Shown here piece after piece: positions 59,758 to 64,000 of a stretch of DNA of 64,000 nucleotides (its first letter is position 1; each line of letters begins with the position of its first letter). The translations under genes were made by a program, and so were the position numbers. Below the pieces are notes generated by a model, which was given only the letters and a program-made list of their open reading frames with translations, was not told where the DNA came from and did no database searches. Where the stretch lies: positions 62,001 to 126,000 of the forward strand of contig JAUHWT010000006.1 in the NCBI GenBank assembly GCA_030427145.1, read 5' to 3'. The DNA is from Alphaproteobacteria bacterium. GTDB lineage: Bacteria > Pseudomonadota > Alphaproteobacteria > Rhodobacterales > Rhodobacteraceae.

Positions 59758-60606
59758 TTACCGTGTCATCGTCAGGGGGGCTGTGGCCGCAAAGGCGTGC
59801 TCGTCCTGCTTCCCCTTAAACTTCAGCCACCCGGTGGCGCGTTCGGCGGTTTCAAACTTCAACACCACCGTCATGACCATACTGCCATCTACGGGCTCGG
59901 GTGGATCAGCCTCCTCACAAGTCCCTCCCTCGGCAATCGCGGCTGCGAACATTCCCTCAACCCCTATAATTCTGGTGCCAAACAGGCTGTCCGATGTATG
60001 CCCCATGACGTCCTCGCCCAAAACCGCCTGGGGGACGCAGAACGTCTCGTGCGAGCCGTCTCCCGTCGCTATGCCGACCGAGTACATGGGTTCCTGATTT
60101 ACCGTTTCCCTCTCCTCATGTCCCGCGAAGCTGTAGGCGGTGGACCCAACCAGTGTGGGAAGCGTCTCCGTGTCGCACATGGTCGCGGTGTCCATGAACC
60201 CCTCCGCCTCTTCCGCATTGATGGCCTCCATCACCATCCGTGCGGCGGTGCCCTCCACCGGCAGCATCAGGAGCTCCTGGCGCGGCGACCCGCCCACCAT
60301 GCGAACGGCGTGCAAATCCCCATCGAGCGACAGGTCCATCGGCTGGGCCGGGTGTGGCGGCAACGGTATAGCAAGCCCCGGCCCCGCCACGGCCACCCCG
60401 GCTCCCTGGCTGATACTCCACGACCCGGTTATGCCGCCGAGGATTGCGGGCGACAGGATACCGCACAGGTTCCGGTCCTGTTCCGCCTGCGCTTTTGCGT
60501 TGATCGTCGGGGCCAGGAATGCGACCGTTGAAGCCAGTAAAATTCGTTGCAAATTTTTGCCGAATACGCAGCGTCCGGCCTCAAGAAACAATTCTTTTCC
60601 GTTCAT
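59758..60606 (-). CDS. secreted hypothetical protein (282 aa)
   Basis: ATG at 60606 with GGAGGAAAAGGAA upstream. The N-terminus has a basic then hydrophobic segment (ILLASTVAFLAPTINAKA) consistent with a signal peptide with a long n-region. The body contains paired Cys (LCGILSP, MCDTETL, TFCVPQ, TCEEAD) and the text SMVMTVVLKFETAERATGW. No family recognised. It is read with the 116-aa secreted protein downstream. Confidence 0.7.
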   Translation of the reverse strand: MNGKELFLEAGRCVFGKNLQRILLASTVAFLAPTINAKAQAEQDRNLCGILSPAILGGITGSWSISQGAGVAVAGPGLAIPLPPHPAQPMDLSLDGDLHAVRMVGGSPRQELLMLPVEGTAARMVMEAINAEEAEGFMDTATMCDTETLPTLVGSTAYSFAGHEERETVNQEPMYSVGIATGDGSHETFCVPQAVLGEDVMGHTSDSLFGTRIIGVEGMFAAAIAEGGTCEEADPPEPVDGSMVMTVVLKFETAERATGWLKFKGKQDEHAFAATAPLTMTR

Positions 60607-60721
60607 TTCCTTTTCCTCCCGTAGTTACGGATAATTCCGTATTTAAAATTATTACGCTCAACGGCGCTTTAACCAATAATTTTGCTCAAAACCGCCGCGA
60701 CCCCTTCCCCATGGTCCCGAC

Positions 60722-60739
60722 CCTTCCCCGCGGGGAAGG
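60722..60739. promoter_or_regulatory. parS-like palindrome 1
   Basis: CCTTCCCCGCGGGGAAGG, a perfect 18-bp palindrome ending directly at the parB stop codon (60740). Same 16-bp core as at 61811, 62191 and 62985. The rest of the spacer 60607-60721 holds no gene; a half-like CCTTCCCCATGG lies near 60702. Confidence 0.65.
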
Positions 60740-61885
60740 TCACCGCCCCCGGTCCAGGCTGTCAAGCAGGTCGCGCACCGCCTGCTCCAGGCGCCGCCGC
60801 TCGACCGCCGTGAAGTCCCGGTCCATTCGCACCTCCAGGCGCCCCGCCGCTGCGACGCATTTAGCGCGCCCCTGAGGGCGATCAATCTGGAAGGTGGTCT
60901 TGGCCCGTCCGCCAGGCGTAGAGGCCTTCACGGGCTTACTGAGAGCCCCTGAGGGCGCACCACTGCCCGCGTACCGTCTCAGCACGTCAATTTCGTCCTT
61001 GATCGAGCGGTTATCCCAGCCTTTAAGCTCCTGACGGATCGCCGTGGCCACCCCCTCGACCTCCTCCATCCGCGACACCAGGCTCAGCCCCAGAGCCCGC
61101 GGGATCTCGGCCGGGTAGTTCAGATCCTCTCCGAGCACCGAGACCAGCTTGATGAACTGCCGGATATAGCTCCGCTTCTGGTATCCCGCCGACTGGAACA
61201 GCACCGCAACCGCCCGGTCCGGGTCGTTTTCCTCCGTATCCGGGTCCGCCGCGTAGTTCAGGGCCAGCTGCGCCATCTCCGCAAACGAGATGTCCTTGCG
61301 CACCAGGTTCTCATCGACCATCTGTCGGTAGAGCCCTTCCAGGTTCTCCCCCTGCGGCACCATGCCCGCCGGAATTTTGCCCCAGGTCTCCGCGTCCCCC
61401 GTCTCATCGAGCAGCGCCCTAAACGCCGACACCCGCCGATAGCCCTGGATCAGTTCATAGGTCCCGTCCGGCAGCGCCTCCACCCGAATGGGGTTCGACA
61501 GCCCAATCGCCCGGATCGACGCCACCAGTTCCGCCAGTTCAAAATCATCCCCCTTGGCCCGGTCCCGGACCAGCTTGTGGGTCGCGATTTTGTCCAGCGG
61601 GACCAGGTCGGTGATAAGCCCCAGTTTCTTCAGCCGCACATGCTCCCGGGCAAGGCTGTCATTCTCCTCCCGGATTTTCGCCGCCGCCTCCTGCCGCTCG
61701 CGCACGCTCTGGGCCGTCTCACTGATCGCCGTTGCCATTGGCCCCCGTCGTGCGGGCTTGGCCTCTTTAGCGGGTTTCGGCTCCTCCGCCGGCTTCCCCG
61801 CATCCTCTTTCTTCCCCGCGGGGAAGGTTTCCGGGGAACCCTCCTCCGGCATCTCGATATCGAATATGCGGCGTTTCCGGCTCAT
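60740..61885 (-). CDS. parB: ParB/RepB-type plasmid partition protein
   Basis: A 381-aa centromere-binding protein. The ParB/Srx-type N-terminal domain is clear: DLVPLDKIATHKLVRDRA, VASIRAIGLSNPIRVEALPDGTYELIQGYRRVSAFRAL (in parts), with GYRR as the CTP-binding motif. A helix-turn-helix region follows (AEMAQLALNYA), then a dimerisation C-terminus (VRMDRDFTAVERRRLEQAV). The start overlaps the parA stop by 4 bases. One parS-like palindrome (61811-61826) lies inside the gene and encodes the TFPAGK stretch near the N-terminus; another abuts the stop. Confidence 0.92.
   Translation of the reverse strand: MSRKRRIFDIEMPEEGSPETFPAGKKEDAGKPAEEPKPAKEAKPARRGPMATAISETAQSVRERQEAAAKIREENDSLAREHVRLKKLGLITDLVPLDKIATHKLVRDRAKGDDFELAELVASIRAIGLSNPIRVEALPDGTYELIQGYRRVSAFRALLDETGDAETWGKIPAGMVPQGENLEGLYRQMVDENLVRKDISFAEMAQLALNYAADPDTEENDPDRAVAVLFQSAGYQKRSYIRQFIKLVSVLGEDLNYPAEIPRALGLSLVSRMEEVEGVATAIRQELKGWDNRSIKDEIDVLRRYAGSGAPSGALSKPVKASTPGGRAKTTFQIDRPQGRAKCVAAAGRLEVRMDRDFTAVERRRLEQAVRDLLDSLDRGR
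61811..61826. promoter_or_regulatory. parS-like palindrome 2 (inside parB)
   Basis: CTTCCCCGCGGGGAAG, perfect palindrome within the 5' part of parB. Confidence 0.65.
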
Positions 61886-63189
61886 TTCGTCACCTCAATT
61901 TTTTCCCAGGCCTCCGCCACCGAGCCCTTGAATTCCACATAGGCCCGGTCAAACGTCGCCCTTGCCCGCCGCCAGGTTTCCCGCGTCATGTCACGGTAAT
62001 CAATCTCATAGACCGAACTCAAAAACCGTCCCGACTGCTCCACCGCGCGGGTCATCTCAATCGGGTGTTCAGCAACCCGGTCACCAAACACTTTCTTAAA
62101 CGCCTCGAACATTGCCCGGTGCAGTTCATTGCCCGGTTCATACCGCGTCATCAGAAACTTGATATCACAAAACGCCTTCGGCAACCCAATCTTCCCCGCA
62201 GGGAAGTTTTCGTCAAACCCGTGACTCAGATCCTCCAGAGCCTCCGACAGCTGACCAATGAACGAGGTCGTCGAGTCGTATTCCCAGTATCCAGGCCCCG
62301 ACGGAATATAGAGCATGTCCGCCGCAAACACCGCGTTCATCGACTGGTAGCCAATCGCCGGCGGACAGTCGAAAATGATCAGGTCATAGGCATCATCCGG
62401 CAGAGCATCCAGGTACCGCGACACCGCCCCAAAGAACGACCATTCCGGGTTCAGGTGCCGATACTGCGCTGAGGCAAATTCCACGAAGGCCGCATTGGCA
62501 CAGGACGGCACAATATCGATCGTCGACCAGGCAGTGGTTTTGATGAAGTCACTGACCCGCAGCACATCGAGACCCATGTCCCGGATCGACGCCGGTATCC
62601 GCCGCCGGGGCAGGGTGGTGCCACTTTCCGCCCCCTCGGTCTCCGCGTTCATCCGGTCGGTCTCCCGCACCAGATCCCGCGCCATGATCCCCCAGACCGT
62701 ATGGTCCTCCGCCACATCCGTCAGGCCCATCGAATGGCTCAGCGTCGCCTGCGGGTCGAAATCCACCACCAGCACCCTGTACCCGTCCAGCGCCGCCGCA
62801 TGCGCGAGGTGCAGAGCCACCGTCGACTTGCCCGCTCCGCCCTTGAAGTTCGCAATCGCCGCCCGCAGCGCCCGCTTGCCCGCCGGCCGGTGCGGCATCA
62901 GGGTCTTGCGGTTGATCTTCATCCGCCGCCGCAGGTCATTGATCTCATCGAGACTGAACCACCTCTGCCGCCCGTCCGGTTCAACTTCCCCGCCGGGAAG
63001 GTTCGGGTCCGCCGCCAGCCGCCCGCGGAAGGTCGACTGGTTGATCTGGAAGATCAGTTCCGACACCTCCCAGCTCGAGAACCTGCGCAACGTCTTCTCC
63101 AGCTCCGGGCTGAATGTCTGCCGCCGGATCCAGCTCTGCATCTTGAGGGATTGGGCCTGAAGTTCGGCCAGGTCCTCATGGGTGTACAT
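61882..63189 (-). CDS. parA: ParA-type partition ATPase
   Basis: A 435-aa plasmid ParA. The N-terminal ~110 residues are a DNA-binding region with helix-turn-helix character (WEVSELIFQINQSTFRGRL). The deviant Walker A is ANFKGGAGKSTVALHLA, the second motif VLVVDFDPQATLSHSMG, and Walker B is DLIIFDCPPAIG. It moves ParB-bound plasmid copies apart and usually represses its own promoter. Two parS-like palindromes lie inside the gene (62191-62206; 62985-63000). The ATG at 63189 has GGAGCG upstream. Confidence 0.94.
   Translation of the reverse strand: MYTHEDLAELQAQSLKMQSWIRRQTFSPELEKTLRRFSSWEVSELIFQINQSTFRGRLAADPNLPGGEVEPDGRQRWFSLDEINDLRRRMKINRKTLMPHRPAGKRALRAAIANFKGGAGKSTVALHLAHAAALDGYRVLVVDFDPQATLSHSMGLTDVAEDHTVWGIMARDLVRETDRMNAETEGAESGTTLPRRRIPASIRDMGLDVLRVSDFIKTTAWSTIDIVPSCANAAFVEFASAQYRHLNPEWSFFGAVSRYLDALPDDAYDLIIFDCPPAIGYQSMNAVFAADMLYIPSGPGYWEYDSTTSFIGQLSEALEDLSHGFDENFPAGKIGLPKAFCDIKFLMTRYEPGNELHRAMFEAFKKVFGDRVAEHPIEMTRAVEQSGRFLSSVYEIDYRDMTRETWRRARATFDRAYVEFKGSVAEAWEKIEVTK
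62191..62206. promoter_or_regulatory. parS-like palindrome 3 (inside parA)
   Basis: CTTCCCCGCAGGGAAG, one mismatch from the perfect palindrome; encodes NFPAGK in ParA. Confidence 0.55.
62985..63000. promoter_or_regulatory. parS-like palindrome 4 (inside parA)
   Basis: CTTCCCCGCCGGGAAG, one mismatch at the same central position as palindrome 3; encodes part of PNLPGGEVEP. Confidence 0.55.
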
Positions 63190-63224
63190 GGGCGCTCCAT
63201 CGATTTGGACGTAAATTACCTGTT

Positions 63225-63294
63225 AACCGGAAAATACGCGGAATTTGCACCAATTGCAAAACCCAAGTTACACTAAATCTGAGGTTTTCCGGTT
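63225..63294. promoter_or_regulatory. inverted repeats in the parA promoter/origin region
   Basis: Two nested features: AACCGGAAAA (63225-63234) with its exact reverse complement TTTTCCGGTT (63285-63294), and TTTGCA-N5-TGCAAA (63244-63260) between them. They lie 36-105 bases upstream of the parA ATG, where ParA autoregulation or incompatibility determinants would be expected. Confidence 0.6.
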
Positions 63295-63397
63295 TTGAAG
63301 AACCCCATGAAAAACCAGGAAAAATCCGGACGCAAAGCCCCAGGTGATTCGGGGACCCGGCCGGACCAAACCCTCCGCCAGCCCCAGGGGAGCGGCG

Positions 63398-63466
63398 GAT
63401 ATATAGGGGGACAGTTTGACGGGCCCCACCACCGATAGGGTGACAAAAGTCAAAATTGGGGTGACA
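63398..63466. other. probable replication origin with iteron-like repeats
   Basis: GGGTGACA occurs at 63438-63445 and 63459-63466, 21 bases apart (two helix turns), with a one-mismatch copy GGGGGACA at 63406-63413. An AT-rich GGATATATAG lies at 63398-63407. No classical DnaA box TTATCCACA was seen. The region lies between parA and the initiator gene, the usual place for a plasmid origin. The rest of 63467-63694 holds no recognisable gene. Confidence 0.45.
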
Positions 63467-63708
63467 CACAGCACGTCCCCCATTACCAATATTACCAGTT
63501 TTCTTTCCATGATCGGGACACAATCACCTGGCCAACGGCTCCCCGGCCAACAAGATGCTTGACAGAATCGTGCTTGAGGACGCTAATGGCCTCAACTTCT
63601 GGAAGAGCGTTGGCAAACTGCCCTCCAGACAAAAAATACGGAGACACCAATGTCTCCAACGATCGAGGTTAAGGGGCGCGAATGTCCCGGCAGTAAGGAG
63701 CAACGAGG

Positions 63709-64000
63709 TTGCTTGTCCCAAAAGCGGTCGGCCCGAACGCGGCCGCCCGGAAATATGACATACTCTCGGCCCTATCGGCTCATGCCCTGTCCCGTGACAA
63801 ACACAGACAGCGGCAGATCCTGCGACTTATCTCCCTGATCACCACCCGATACAACTGGCAGAGGAACGAACTGTCCATGGGCCAGGCGGAAATCGCCCGG
63901 CTGTGGTCGGTGGACCAGCGCACGGTGAAACGGGAGATGACCCGCTTCCGCGAGATCGGCTGGCTGCGGGTCAAAAGGGCAGGGGCGCGGGGCCGGGTAA
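63709..64000 (+). CDS. DnaA-like plasmid replication initiator (3'-truncated by window edge)
   Basis: The frame opens after a TAA at 63694-63696 and starts at TTG 63709, with AAGGAG at 63695-63700 eight bases upstream; no ATG is available in frame. The 97 visible residues include VGPNAAARKYDILSALSAHAL, RQRQILRLISLITTRYNW, and a winged-helix segment MGQAEIARLWSVDQRTVKREM followed by TRFREIGWLRVKRAGARGRV. This matches my memory of the N-terminus of the DnaA-like replicases of Rhodobacterales plasmids. It is not the chromosomal DnaA, which has an AAA+ domain. It is divergent from parAB, completing a typical replication-partition module. Confidence 0.82.
   Translation, partial: MLVPKAVGPNAAARKYDILSALSAHALSRDKHRQRQILRLISLITTRYNWQRNELSMGQAEIARLWSVDQRTVKREMTRFREIGWLRVKRAGARGRV

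Noticed and set aside
60740..64000. repABC plasmid replication operon
   Set aside because: A RepABC unit has repA, repB and repC on one strand; here the initiator is divergent from parAB and looks DnaA-like, not RepC-like.
1..64000. Prophage, integron or transposon
   Set aside because: No integrase, transposase, capsid or terminase gene was found; the only mobile-like signals are the non-coding repeats.

Overview
The window reads as one end of a plasmid or chromid from a marine alphaproteobacterium, most likely of the Roseobacter group (Rhodobacterales). The evidence is the very high G+C coding sequence, the density of carbohydrate-type ABC transporters, GMC oxidoreductases and LacI/GntR/LysR regulators, and above all the right end. 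There a divergent locus carries parA and parB on the minus strand and, on the plus strand, a gene that looks like the DnaA-like replication initiator typical of Rhodobacterales plasmids. No rRNA, tRNA, ribosomal-protein or other core gene was recognised. By eye, G exceeds C on the plus strand from about 1 to 16 kb and C exceeds G from about 32 to 62 kb, as expected if the origin lies near 63.4 kb and the terminus near 15-30 kb.

Layout. 1-2.7 kb: the 3' part of a class III aminotransferase, a mosaic palindromic repeat, then a divergent LysR/VOC pair. 3-9.3 kb: a tight four-gene operon (nitrilase-type amidase, 912-aa Orn/Lys/Arg decarboxylase-like enzyme, ATP-grasp ligase, C45 Ntn-hydrolase) that looks like an uncharacterised amine-conjugate pathway. 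9.5-32 kb: a minus-strand catabolic island. Its upstream half is an ABC importer (binding protein, two permeases, ATPase) with a tandem-domain glycerophosphodiester phosphodiesterase and a LacI regulator. Its downstream half runs from a Gfo/Idh/MocA dehydrogenase through CoA-transferase, enoyl-CoA hydratase, aldehyde dehydrogenase, a second ABC importer, two GMC oxidoreductases, an SDR and a Dabb protein to a second LacI; a separate FadR-type gene follows. A perfect LacI-type palindrome, or a pair of them, sits at the head of each half.

32-44.7 kb: stress and envelope functions: nucleotidyltransferase-like protein, MscS channel, CPA1 Na+/H+ antiporter, SelO, MsrA/MsrB, a VWA protein with eight C-terminal repeats, a VOC/HxlR divergent pair, a HupE/UreJ-like periplasmic fragment, a DUF3500 protein and a LysR. 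44.9-53 kb: FMN reductase, two copies of a 169-bp palindromic repeat, then a polysaccharide operon (52-aa protein, SGNH hydrolase, flippase, left-handed beta-helix acyltransferase, O-antigen-ligase-like protein, glycosyltransferase). 53.4-60.6 kb: a cadherin-like/RTX secreted protein, a copper-delivery set (DUF2946-like, YcnI-PCuAC fusion, SCO), a Ca2+/Na+ exchanger and two small secreted proteins. 60.7-64 kb: parB, parA, the probable origin, and the start of the initiator gene.

The points that most deserve a second look are the four-gene amine operon, a glycosyltransferase whose coding region carries an in-frame copy of a repeat that is also present between genes, four copies of an exactly 169-bp repeat with 21-bp inverted ends, and four palindromes in and beside parAB that look like a parS centromere. 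All names come from reading the translations; no database search was possible.
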